Shown here piece after piece: positions 7,021-12,631 of a DNA stretch of 12,896 nt. The position numbers and the translations under genes are program-made. The stretch is from Wenzhouxiangella sp. (lineage in GTDB: Bacteria > Pseudomonadota > Gammaproteobacteria > Xanthomonadales > Wenzhouxiangellaceae): contig SLJA01000326.1 of assembly GCA_007135355.1 (NCBI GenBank), forward strand, positions 1-12,896, read 5' to 3'. The stretch's first letter is position 1, and the number at the start of each line of letters is the position of its first letter. The notes below the pieces were generated by a model. The model searched no databases. It was not told the origin of the DNA and was given only the letters and a program-made list of their open reading frames with translations.

Positions 7021-7266
7021 TCAGGGTCGGGATTTTAGCGCATGCATCAGCAGGCCCGCGGCCAAGCCCAGCAGCAAGAGCCCCACCAGCACGCCCAGCA
7101 GCGACTGACCGACAGGCCACAAAGGCTGCGCGATCCGCACCAGTTCATCCAGCTGGGCGCCCAGTTCGCGCCATTGGCTGACCAGTTGGCTGGTGCCGCT
7201 GACGATCCCGGCCACGGCGGCCGGGATCAGCAGTAGGGCGGTCAGGATCAAGATCAGCAGATGCAT
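7021..7266 (-). CDS. Small two-helix membrane protein in the psp operon
   Basis: I do not recognise a family. The 81-residue product has two hydrophobic helices, about residues 2-24 and 52-76. Between them is an amphipathic stretch (about 25-48) with WRELGAQLDELVRIAQ, and the C-terminus is short and basic (HALKSRP). The ATG is preceded by GGGAG at 5-base spacing and lies 29 bases after the pspC stop codon on the same strand, so it is probably the fourth gene of the psp operon. That is the place where enterobacteria have pspD, but I see no resemblance to E. coli PspD. The helix-amphipathic helix-helix plan fits a hairpin inserted in the inner membrane. A role in the Psp response is inferred from position only. 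Confidence 0.75.
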   Translation of the reverse strand: MHLLILILTALLLIPAAVAGIVSGTSQLVSQWRELGAQLDELVRIAQPLWPVGQSLLGVLVGLLLLGLAAGLLMHALKSRP

Positions 7267-7295
7267 GGCGTTCTCCCTCAGGCGTCTGCCGCGGG

Positions 7296-7748
7296 TCAGT
7301 CGCGCAGCTCGCGGTCAATGCGATACTCACTGGAGGTTACCCAGGCTTCCATGCGCTGCAGTCGCCCGTCCAGGTCGCGGAAGCGGCGGTTGAGGTGGCT
7401 GGCTGTATCGCGTGGCGAGCGCCGGACCTCTTCCCAGAATTCCTGCTCGGCTTCATCGCGATACAGATTGCGCGGCCGCTTCGGCAGCAGCAACCACAGG
7501 GCGATGTAGCCGGCCACCATGACGAAAGTGAACGGGAATGCCATCAACACCACGATGATTCTCAACGCGACACGATTGACGCCCGTCCAGTCGGCCAGGC
7601 CGGCACAGACGCCGCCCAGAATGGCGCGGTCCTTGTCCCGGTACAGCCGGTTGCGGTTCGGTGCGGCGCGCCGGCTGCTGCCGTAGTCACGGTCGTGGTC
7701 CAGATCATCGTCATGACGGCGGTCGCGGTAGCGGCGATGGTCGTTCAT
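7296..7748 (-). CDS. pspC: Phage shock protein C (PspC) with extended charged N-terminus
   Basis: PspC is an inner-membrane sensor that, with PspB, releases PspA-mediated inhibition under membrane stress. The 150-residue product carries the PspC domain signature ILGGVCAGLADW (43-54), a hydrophobic segment with VALRIIVVLMAFPF and GYIALWLLLP (about 61-88), and a C-terminal coiled coil (about 97-145). E. coli PspC is 119 residues; the extra length is mostly an N-terminal run of about 36 residues that is almost all Asp, Arg, His and Tyr. The ATG at 7748 overlaps the pspB stop codon (ATGA) and has GGAGG 8 bases upstream, so it is preferred over an in-frame GTG at 7763. Confidence 0.94.
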   Translation of the reverse strand: MNDHRRYRDRRHDDDLDHDRDYGSSRRAAPNRNRLYRDKDRAILGGVCAGLADWTGVNRVALRIIVVLMAFPFTFVMVAGYIALWLLLPKRPRNLYRDEAEQEFWEEVRRSPRDTASHLNRRFRDLDGRLQRMEAWVTSSEYRIDRELRD

Positions 7749-7975
7749 TGGCGGTTCCTCCACTCGGGGCTGTCGGCATCCAGAATGCGTTCCAGGGTGC
7801 GGATGCGGTCTTCCATGCGCCGCGCGTTTTCATTCAGATCTTCCAGCAGCGCCTCGTCCTTGCTGTTCAGGCGTCGATTGGCCGAATTGCGGGTCGTGTA
7901 ATGCATGATCAGCCAGATCGGCAGCACGATGACCAGGAAGATCACCAGTAGCGGAAAAATGAAGTCGGGAAACAT
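7745..7975 (-). CDS. pspB: Phage shock protein B (PspB)
   Basis: PspB is the small partner of PspC in the inner-membrane Psp sensor. The 76-residue product has one N-terminal transmembrane helix (about 5-25, FIFPLLVIFLVIVLPIWLIM) followed by a basic turn and an amphipathic coiled-coil helix (about 36-68) with LLEDLNENARRMEDRIRTLERIL. Size and order match E. coli PspB (74 residues). It starts 6 bases after pspA, with AAAGG in the pspA end as ribosome-binding site, and its stop overlaps the pspC start in ATGA, so the three are translationally linked. Confidence 0.95.
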   Translation of the reverse strand: MFPDFIFPLLVIFLVIVLPIWLIMHYTTRNSANRRLNSKDEALLEDLNENARRMEDRIRTLERILDADSPEWRNRQ

Positions 7976-7981
7976 GACGGC

Positions 7982-8647
7982 TTAGCCTTTCTGGCACTTC
8001 GACTTCAACTCAGCCAGTTCGGCCTCGATGCGCTCATCCTGCTCCAGCTTCTTGAACTCGGACTCCAGGGTCTGGCCCTTGCGGCCCATGTCCAGTGATT
8101 CAGCCTCGGACTCGATCTGCTCAATGCGCTGCTCGGCTGAATCAAAGCGATGCAGCATCTCGTCGATCTTGTCGTTGTACAGGTGCTTGCGCGTCTTCAG
8201 CTGGTGGCTGGCCGAGCGGTGGCGCATGACCAGCGCCCGCTGGCGGTTGCGCGCATCGCTCAACTTGGCCTGCAGCTTGGCGATGTCACCGTCGTATTTG
8301 GCCAGCTGGTCTTCGTAATGAGTCAGCTCCTCGGTCAGGTAGCCGATGCGATCGCTCAGCGCGGTTTTTTCCACCAGCGCGGCGCGGGCCAGGTCTTCGC
8401 GGCCCTTTTCCAGCGCCAGCTCGGCCTTGCGGGCCCAGTCGATGCGCTGTTCTTCCAGGCGCTTGAGCAAGCGGGCGCGCTCTTTTTTCTCGGCGATGCA
8501 CTTGGCCGTGGCTGAACGGACCTCGACCAGCGTGTCTTCCATTTCCTGGATCATCAGCCGGATCATCTTTTCCGGATCTTCGGCTTTTTCCAGTGCGGCA
8601 TTCAGGTTGGCGTTGATAATGTCGCCCATGCGGGAAAAAATACCCAT
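7982..8647 (-). CDS. pspA: Phage shock protein A (PspA, ESCRT-III-like membrane effector)
   Basis: PspA is the effector of the phage shock response. It binds stressed inner membrane and assembles into scaffolds to limit proton leak, and in enterobacteria it inhibits the activator PspF when stress is absent. The 221-residue product is almost entirely helical. It starts with MGIFSRMGDIINANLNAAL, the membrane-binding amphipathic helix of the PspA/IM30 family, followed by EDPEKMIRLMIQEMEDTLVEVR and long coiled coils to the end. Length equals E. coli PspA (222). The ATG has AAGGAGAT 8 bases upstream. It is the first gene of the operon, behind a sigma-54-type promoter. Confidence 0.97.
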   Translation of the reverse strand: MGIFSRMGDIINANLNAALEKAEDPEKMIRLMIQEMEDTLVEVRSATAKCIAEKKERARLLKRLEEQRIDWARKAELALEKGREDLARAALVEKTALSDRIGYLTEELTHYEDQLAKYDGDIAKLQAKLSDARNRQRALVMRHRSASHQLKTRKHLYNDKIDEMLHRFDSAEQRIEQIESEAESLDMGRKGQTLESEFKKLEQDERIEAELAELKSKCQKG

Positions 8648-8692
8648 GTCTTGATCTCCTTGGTGCGGTCAGGGTTGTGTCTGCCCCTCTTA

Positions 8693-8708
8693 AGCAAATG
8701 CCATGCCA
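8693..8708 (-). promoter_or_regulatory. Sigma-54 (RpoN) promoter of the psp operon
   Basis: On the minus strand the 16 bases read TGGCATGGCATTTGCT. The consensus is TGGCACGNNNNTTGCW, so all fixed positions match except C to T at the sixth, a tolerated change. The GG (8707-8706) and GC (8695-8694) are correctly spaced as -24 and -12. This predicts transcription start near 8682 and a 35-base leader carrying the AAGGAGAT site of pspA. Psp operons in gammaproteobacteria are classical sigma-54 targets. Confidence 0.88.
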
Positions 8709-8725
8709 AGTTTTGAATTCTCTGA

Positions 8726-8738
8726 AATCAGGGGTTTA
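8726..8738 (+). promoter_or_regulatory. Candidate IHF binding site upstream of the psp promoter
   Basis: AATCAGGGGTTTA matches the IHF consensus WATCAANNNNTTR at every position but one (G for the last A of WATCAA). It is centred near -50 from the predicted psp start, between promoter and likely enhancer. That is where IHF bends DNA at sigma-54 promoters such as E. coli pspA. Confidence 0.5.
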
Positions 8739-8756
8739 GAGAGGGGGTAAAACTGA

Positions 8757-8788
8757 AAGCGGCATTTTTTGCCGCTTACCCGGCAAAA
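8757..8788. promoter_or_regulatory. Overlapping inverted repeats at enhancer distance (candidate activator site)
   Basis: AAGCGGCA (8757-8764) is inverted at 8770-8777 (TGCCGCTT) across 5 bases. TTTTGCCG (8767-8774) is inverted at 8781-8788 (CGGCAAAA) across 6 bases. The two dyads share the middle arm, giving CGGCA, TGCCG, CGGCA with the outer copies 21 bases apart. Their centres are near -85 and -95 from the predicted psp start, within the usual range for a sigma-54 enhancer such as the PspF site. A transcribed hairpin is an alternative. Activator identity is inferred. Confidence 0.5.
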
Positions 8789-8874
8789 TTGACCACTCAG
8801 CGAATTGTTCTGACCATGCGGAACCGCCGTCGTTGGATCGAGTCAATATCGCGGTAATTTTTCCGATTGCGCGT

Positions 8875-8901
8875 GGACTCGGACCGTTGCAACAGGTCTA
8901 A
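8875..8901 (+). promoter_or_regulatory. Weak sigma-E-like promoter for the FKBP gene
   Basis: GGACTC (8875-8880) and GTCTAA (8896-8901) are 15 bases apart and resemble the extracytoplasmic sigma-E pattern GGAACTT...TCTRA, though the -35 lacks one A. Transcription would start near 8908, giving a leader of about 58 bases. E. coli fkpA belongs to the sigma-E regulon, which raises plausibility. A second partial match starts at GGAAC (8820-8824). Confidence 0.3.
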
Positions 8902-8965
8902 GGTAAAATGGTGGTTTGGTGTGTTTGGATCGCCGCAGTATTCATCTTCCAAATCTGGAGGCAGC

Positions 8966-9688
8966 ATGCAAAAGGTAGTTTTGTCCCTGGCTACGGCCCT
9001 GGTTCTTGTCGCGCCGGTTGCGGCTCAGAACCTGGAATCCGAGGCAGGCAAGCTGGGTTACGCAATCGGTTATGAATTTGGCGCCGACCTGCGCAGCTTT
9101 GACGTCAATCTCGATCTGGAGGCCGTCATTCAGGCCATTCGCGATGCTTATGGCGAGCGCGAGCCACGTCTGGAAGTGGCCGAAATGCGTCAGATCATGA
9201 TGCAGTTGCAGGAACAGATTCGGCAGGAGCGCATTGCCGCCTTCCAGCAGCTGGCTGAAGATAACCAGACGCGTGCCGATCGCTTCCTGCAGGAAAATCG
9301 CAGCCGCACCGGCATTGTGGCGCTGCCCAGTGGGGTGCAGTACCGCATCATCGAGGAAGGGGAGGGTTCACGCCCCAGTCTGGAGGATGTCGTCACCGTG
9401 CACTATCGCGGTTCGAAAATCGACGGGCGCGAATTCGACAGTTCGTTCCGGCGCGGTATCCCGGCCGTTTTCCAGGTCAACTCGGTTATCGAGGGTTGGC
9501 AGGAAGTGCTGCCGCTGATGCGCGAAGGCGCCATGTGGCAGGTGTTCCTGCCGCCTGAGCTGGCTTTCGGCGTGCGCGGCGATCCGCCCATCATCGGCCC
9601 CAACGAGGCGCTGCAGTTCGACATCCGTCTGGTCAAGATCGGCGAGCCGGAAGGTTTCGAAGGCGGCGCTCCGGTTCCCGGACAGTAA
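8966..9688 (+). CDS. Periplasmic FKBP-type peptidyl-prolyl isomerase (Mip/FkpA-like)
   Basis: The 240-residue product catalyses cis-trans isomerisation of prolyl bonds and likely acts as a periplasmic foldase. It has a signal peptide (about 1-20, cleaved after APVAA), an N-terminal dimerisation domain (about 24-65), a long charged helix (about 70-112) and a C-terminal FKBP domain (about 120-225). Domain hallmarks are VHYRG (145-149), GREFDSS (154-160), VIEGWQEVLPLM (174-185) and GPNEALQFDIRLVKI (211-225). The usual Tyr of the LAYG motif is Phe201 (LAFG). The ATG at 8966 follows GGAGG and begins a good signal peptide. The frame is open upstream to 8867, but that stretch has no ribosome site. 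A DUF1289 gene follows 7 bases after the stop codon. Confidence 0.95.
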   Translation: MQKVVLSLATALVLVAPVAAQNLESEAGKLGYAIGYEFGADLRSFDVNLDLEAVIQAIRDAYGEREPRLEVAEMRQIMMQLQEQIRQERIAAFQQLAEDNQTRADRFLQENRSRTGIVALPSGVQYRIIEEGEGSRPSLEDVVTVHYRGSKIDGREFDSSFRRGIPAVFQVNSVIEGWQEVLPLMREGAMWQVFLPPELAFGVRGDPPIIGPNEALQFDIRLVKIGEPEGFEGGAPVPGQ

Positions 9689-9695
9689 GGCACGC

Positions 9696-9896
9696 GTGGG
9701 CGACGCCGCGGCACCCATCCCGGAGATCGAGTCACCGTGTATCGGGACCTGCACGCTGGGTCCCGATGGACTGTGCATCGGCTGTTTTCGCAGCGCCGAG
9801 GAAATTGGTGCCTGGCTGAATTATTCCGCCCAGCAACGGCGGGCAATCATGCAGCACTTGCCGCTGCGCGCCCAGGCCTTGTTCGACGATGACTGA
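9696..9896 (+). CDS. DUF1289 family small cysteine-rich protein
   Basis: This 66-residue protein matches DUF1289: SPCIGTC (13-19) and LCIGCFRSAEEIGAW (26-40), with four cysteines at 15, 19, 27 and 30 spaced to bind one metal ion or a small cluster, followed by a short basic helix. No biochemical role is established that I can name. The GTG at 9696 is the only start leaving room for the conserved part plus a short N-terminus, and it lies 7 bases after the FKBP stop codon. The 3' end overlaps the Nudix gene by 8 bases (GATGACTGA region), which suggests translational coupling. Confidence 0.88.
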   Translation: MGDAAAPIPEIESPCIGTCTLGPDGLCIGCFRSAEEIGAWLNYSAQQRRAIMQHLPLRAQALFDDD

Positions 9897-10503
9897 CCTG
9901 GAGAACGGGCTGAAGCAGTTGGCTTCGGTCCTGTTCTCGCCCGAAACACCGCTGGACTCCTTACCGGTAGACGGTTTCAAGCCGCACGCGCCGGTGTGGC
10001 GGCCTCGTCTGGCTGCCGTTCTGGTTCCCATCCTGATGGAGCCAGAGCCGAGCCTGCTGCTGACCGTGCGCAGCCACGCGCTCAAAAGTCACGCCGGCCA
10101 GGTCGCTTTTCCCGGCGGGGGCAGGGATGCCCAGGAGCCCTTCCCGGTGGCAACCGCGCTGCGTGAAGCCGAGGAAGAAGTCGGCATCGCGCCGGATACG
10201 GTCGAGGTCATGGGTCTGACGCGATGTTTCGACACCATCAGTGCCTACCGCATTGTTCCGGTGGTCGGCATCGTGCGCGGTACGCCACAGCTGCAGCCGT
10301 GTCCTCGAGAGGTCCTCACCGTCTTTCGCTTGCCCCTGGCCGAGGCGCTGAATCGGCAGGCCTATCGCCTGCACCAGGTCCAGCATCGCCGGCGCAGTTA
10401 CCAGGTGTTGTCCATGCGCAGCGCCTGCTGGCCGGTCTGGGGGGCGACAGCCGCCATTCTGTCGCACATAGCGGAATTGGCCGAGCGCGCTTCGGGTCCG
10501 TAA
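9889..10503 (+). CDS. Nudix hydrolase, probable CoA pyrophosphatase (NudL/YeaB-like)
   Basis: The 204-residue product belongs to the Nudix subfamily that cleaves coenzyme A and its thioesters to phosphopantetheine and adenosine 3',5'-bisphosphate. The CoA-type signature LLTVRSHALKSHAGQVAFPGG spans 57-77. It runs into the Nudix box with Glu83 and REAEEEVGI (92-100), whose glutamates bind Mg2+ or Mn2+. The spacing in the box has one extra residue compared with the general pattern, as in E. coli NudL. The ATG overlaps the DUF1289 gene by 8 bases. The gene ends 6 bases before the stop codon of the convergent antiporter, with no terminator hairpin in between. CoA specificity is inferred from the motif. 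Confidence 0.93.
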   Translation: MTDLENGLKQLASVLFSPETPLDSLPVDGFKPHAPVWRPRLAAVLVPILMEPEPSLLLTVRSHALKSHAGQVAFPGGGRDAQEPFPVATALREAEEEVGIAPDTVEVMGLTRCFDTISAYRIVPVVGIVRGTPQLQPCPREVLTVFRLPLAEALNRQAYRLHQVQHRRRSYQVLSMRSACWPVWGATAAILSHIAELAERASGP

Positions 10504-10509
10504 AGGCCC

Positions 10510-11985
10510 CTAATCTTCTTCGCGCAGGCCGAACAGGAGTTCGACCGAGCGCTTGTGTTCCGGCCGCAGCATGACATGGACATGATCATCGGCTTGCAGC
10601 ACGGTGTCGTCGCGAACCGCCAGCGCTTCCTTGCCGCGCACCAGCAGCAAGATGTCGGCGCCCTGCGGCAACGGCAGGGAGCCGGCTCGGTTGCCGGTCA
10701 CCATGGCCGCCGGGTCCAGGCGGAAGGAAATGATCTGCACCGGCAGGTGATCGATGGCGTTGACCTCGATAACCGGTGTCGGCCGCTGCAGCCCGCCTTG
10801 CTCGACCTTGAACAGCTTGACCGCCCAGCGCACGGTGGCGCCCGGAATCAGCGCGTTGACCACGACCACGAAAAACACCAGGTGGAACAGCTCCTGTGCT
10901 CCCGGCACCCCGGCCAGCACCGGAAACGTAGCCAGAAGAATCGGCACCGCGCCGCGCAAGCCCACCCAACCGACAAAACCGGACTCCCGCGCCTTGTAGC
11001 CAAACGGCCACAGGCTGAGCATGACCATCAGCGGGCGTGCCACCAGGGCCAGAGCCAGGGCCAGCAGCAGGCCTTTCACGGCCGAAGCGGCCAGCATTTC
11101 GGGCACGGCGAGCAGCCCAAGTACCAGGAACATGGTGATCTGGCCCAGCCAGGCCATGGCGTCGTGCACGCGCAGAATGCCGGAGCGATAAGGCAGGCGG
11201 CGGTTGCCCAGCATCAGCGCGGCCACATACACGGCCAGAAAGCCCGAGCCCATGAACAGAGTCGGCAGGCCGAAAGCCAGCAGGGCCAGGGCCAGGGTCA
11301 GCGCCGGGTACAGTCCGGCCGCCGGCACGCGAATATGATCCAGAATGCGGGTGCCGATCCAGCCTACGGCCAGCCCCACAATCAGCCCGATGACCAACTG
11401 CAACAAGACGTCGATGCCCAGCGCCAACGGGTCGAAGGGCCCACCTTCCAGCAGCTGGGCGGTGAGGGTCAGGGTCAGAATCACCGCCATCGGGTCGTTC
11501 AGGCCCGACTCCAGCTCCAGCGTTGCGCCGACCTTGCGCCGCAGCTGAACCCCGGAGCCGCGCAGTGAGGAAAACACCGCCGCCGCGTCGGTGGAAGAAA
11601 CGATGGCGCCGAGCAAAAAGGCCTCCGTCCAGCCCAGGCCCAGCAGACGCGCCGTCAGCGCGACCATGACGGCGGTACCGACCACGGTGAGCGTCGCCAG
11701 CACCGAGGCCGGCGCGAGGTATTGCCGGACCTGACGAAACGGCGTGTTCAGGCCGCCGTCGAACAGGATCAGCACCAGCCCGACCGTGCCGATGCGGAAA
11801 GCCAGATCAAAGTCGACAAAATGCTCGGGCAGGCGCGAGCCGACCAGCAAGCCGATCAGCAAGAACACCAGCACCACCGGGATGCCGATGCGTTCCGAAG
11901 GGCGGCTGAAGGCGACGCTGAACAGCAGCAGCAGTCCGGCGGCGACCAGCAAAAGGGCAGTGGTGGCCGGTTCGTTTTCGAACAT
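10510..11985 (-). CDS. nhaP2: Cation/proton antiporter, CPA1 family (NhaP2/CvrA-like)
   Basis: The 491-residue protein has about 12-13 transmembrane segments and the CPA antiporter motifs LILFDGGLN (72-80), AIVSSTDAAAVFS (127-139) and LELESGLNDPMAV (156-168). Asp164 of the ND motif is the expected ion- and proton-binding residue. GWVGLRGAVPILLATFP lies near 342-358. A soluble C-terminal part (about 398-485) with AGSLPLPQGADILLLVRG and DHVHVMLRPEH is a TrkA_C (RCK_C) regulatory domain. E. coli NhaP2 (578 residues) has a further C-terminal CorC/HlyC-like domain, which is missing here. Relatives export K+ in exchange for H+. The gene follows the copper chaperone gene by 50 bases on the same strand. 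Confidence 0.92.
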   Translation of the reverse strand: MFENEPATTALLLVAAGLLLLFSVAFSRPSERIGIPVVLVFLLIGLLVGSRLPEHFVDFDLAFRIGTVGLVLILFDGGLNTPFRQVRQYLAPASVLATLTVVGTAVMVALTARLLGLGWTEAFLLGAIVSSTDAAAVFSSLRGSGVQLRRKVGATLELESGLNDPMAVILTLTLTAQLLEGGPFDPLALGIDVLLQLVIGLIVGLAVGWIGTRILDHIRVPAAGLYPALTLALALLAFGLPTLFMGSGFLAVYVAALMLGNRRLPYRSGILRVHDAMAWLGQITMFLVLGLLAVPEMLAASAVKGLLLALALALVARPLMVMLSLWPFGYKARESGFVGWVGLRGAVPILLATFPVLAGVPGAQELFHLVFFVVVVNALIPGATVRWAVKLFKVEQGGLQRPTPVIEVNAIDHLPVQIISFRLDPAAMVTGNRAGSLPLPQGADILLLVRGKEALAVRDDTVLQADDHVHVMLRPEHKRSVELLFGLREED

Positions 11986-12035
11986 GAACCAAGTCCGCTG
12001 GGACGGACTTCATGATACGCGAAGGATGTTCGGCT

Positions 12036-12479
12036 TCAGTGACTCATGCCGGGGCGATGACGGGCGCGCACCTCGGTCTGCAGCGGATACAGCCGGCCCT
12101 GTTCATCGATCAGTTCCACGGCGATGTAGTCGCCAATGCGCAGCGGGTCCCGCGGTTCGATGAACATCAAGTGCAGCCCGCCCGGCTCCAGAGTCACGGT
12201 GGCGCCGGGCGCAATCACCAGCTCATCAAGCCGGCGCATGCGCATCACGCCGTCGTCCATGATCATGGTGTGGATTTCCACATGACCGAACTGCGGGCTG
12301 CGCGCATCGACCAGGACGATTGCGCTGTCGGTCGGATTGTGCAGATCCATGAAGCCCGCCATCATGCGCCCGGGCGGGGCCTCCGGCGACCAGGGGTCAA
12401 GAATATCCAGGGCGGCCTCGGCCATGACCAGCAGCGGGGCCAACAGCAACAGCAGGGCGAGCGGAATGGTGTTTTTCAT
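12036..12479 (-). CDS. Periplasmic copper chaperone, PCu(A)C family
   Basis: The 147-residue product is a PCu(A)C cupredoxin-like chaperone that binds Cu(I) in the periplasm and can supply copper to cytochrome c oxidase. The family motif H-x10-M-x21-H-x-M is exact: His70, Met81, His103 and Met105. The N-terminus is a signal peptide (about 1-20, LLLAPLLVMA), so the ATG at 12479 is chosen over an upstream in-frame TTG at 12542 that would spoil the signal. The C-terminus ends RHRPGMSH, adding possible copper ligands. No Sco or cytochrome oxidase gene is adjacent. The antiporter gene lies 50 bases downstream on the same strand. Confidence 0.94.
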   Translation of the reverse strand: MKNTIPLALLLLLAPLLVMAEAALDILDPWSPEAPPGRMMAGFMDLHNPTDSAIVLVDARSPQFGHVEIHTMIMDDGVMRMRRLDELVIAPGATVTLEPGGLHLMFIEPRDPLRIGDYIAVELIDEQGRLYPLQTEVRARHRPGMSH

Positions 12480-12509
12480 GCCGGGATCGATGGTGTTGAA
12501 CGACCCCGT

Positions 12510-12515
12510 ATTATC
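12510..12515 (-). promoter_or_regulatory. Candidate -10 box for the copper chaperone gene
   Basis: GATAAT on the minus strand lies about 30 bases before the chaperone ATG. The nearest good -35 word, TTGACC (12542-12537), is 21 bases away, too far for a standard promoter. It sits partly inside the 11-bp inverted repeat. Weak support. Confidence 0.3.
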
Positions 12516-12527
12516 GCCGTAACATCG

Positions 12528-12559
12528 CCGCAACAGGGTCAATAAAGGCCCTGTTGCGG
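12528..12559. repeat. 11-bp perfect inverted repeat in a divergent promoter region
   Basis: CCGCAACAGGG (12528-12538) is inverted exactly at 12549-12559 (CCCTGTTGCGG) with a 10-base loop. It lies in the 152-base gap between the copper chaperone and the second crotonase gene, which diverge, and no T-run follows on either strand. A regulator operator or an interspersed repeat is more likely than a terminator. Confidence 0.75.
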
Positions 12560-12631
12560 GAGGATCGTGTAAGCTTTCAAGTACGGTCGCGGCTTTCGGC
12601 CGCTCAAGTATTCAGCTCATCGGAGAATCCC

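Larger units (their letters stand above)
8648..8965. other. Divergent control region between pspA and the FKBP gene
   Basis: This 318-base gap has no credible gene. It holds the sigma-54-type psp promoter, an IHF-like site, two overlapping inverted repeats and a possible sigma-E-like promoter for the FKBP gene, all described separately. It is more AT-rich than its surroundings around 8690-8860. No pspF gene is found here, although in E. coli pspF is the divergent neighbour of pspA. Confidence 0.85.

Noticed and set aside
6998..7120. In-frame N-terminal extension of the enoyl-CoA hydratase by 41 codons
   Set aside because: It overlaps the small membrane protein gene, has no crotonase homology, and the ATG at 6997 gives the standard length.
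7749..7763. GTG at 7763 as the pspC start
   Set aside because: It lies on the GGAGG that serves the ATG at 7748, and the ATGA overlap with pspB favours the later start.
8757..8777. Hairpin AAGCGGCA/TGCCGCTT as a Rho-independent terminator
   Set aside because: It lies between two divergent genes, so no transcript needs ending there, and no clean T-run follows the stem on the plus strand.
8867..8965. Upstream in-frame extension of the FKBP gene by 33 codons from a TTG
   Set aside because: It would bury the signal peptide, has no ribosome-binding site, and the ATG at 8966 follows GGAGG directly.
10555..11568. Plus-strand open frame of about 337 codons opposite the antiporter
   Set aside because: The Gln/His-rich product is the usual shadow of a Leu/Ala-rich membrane protein on the other strand.
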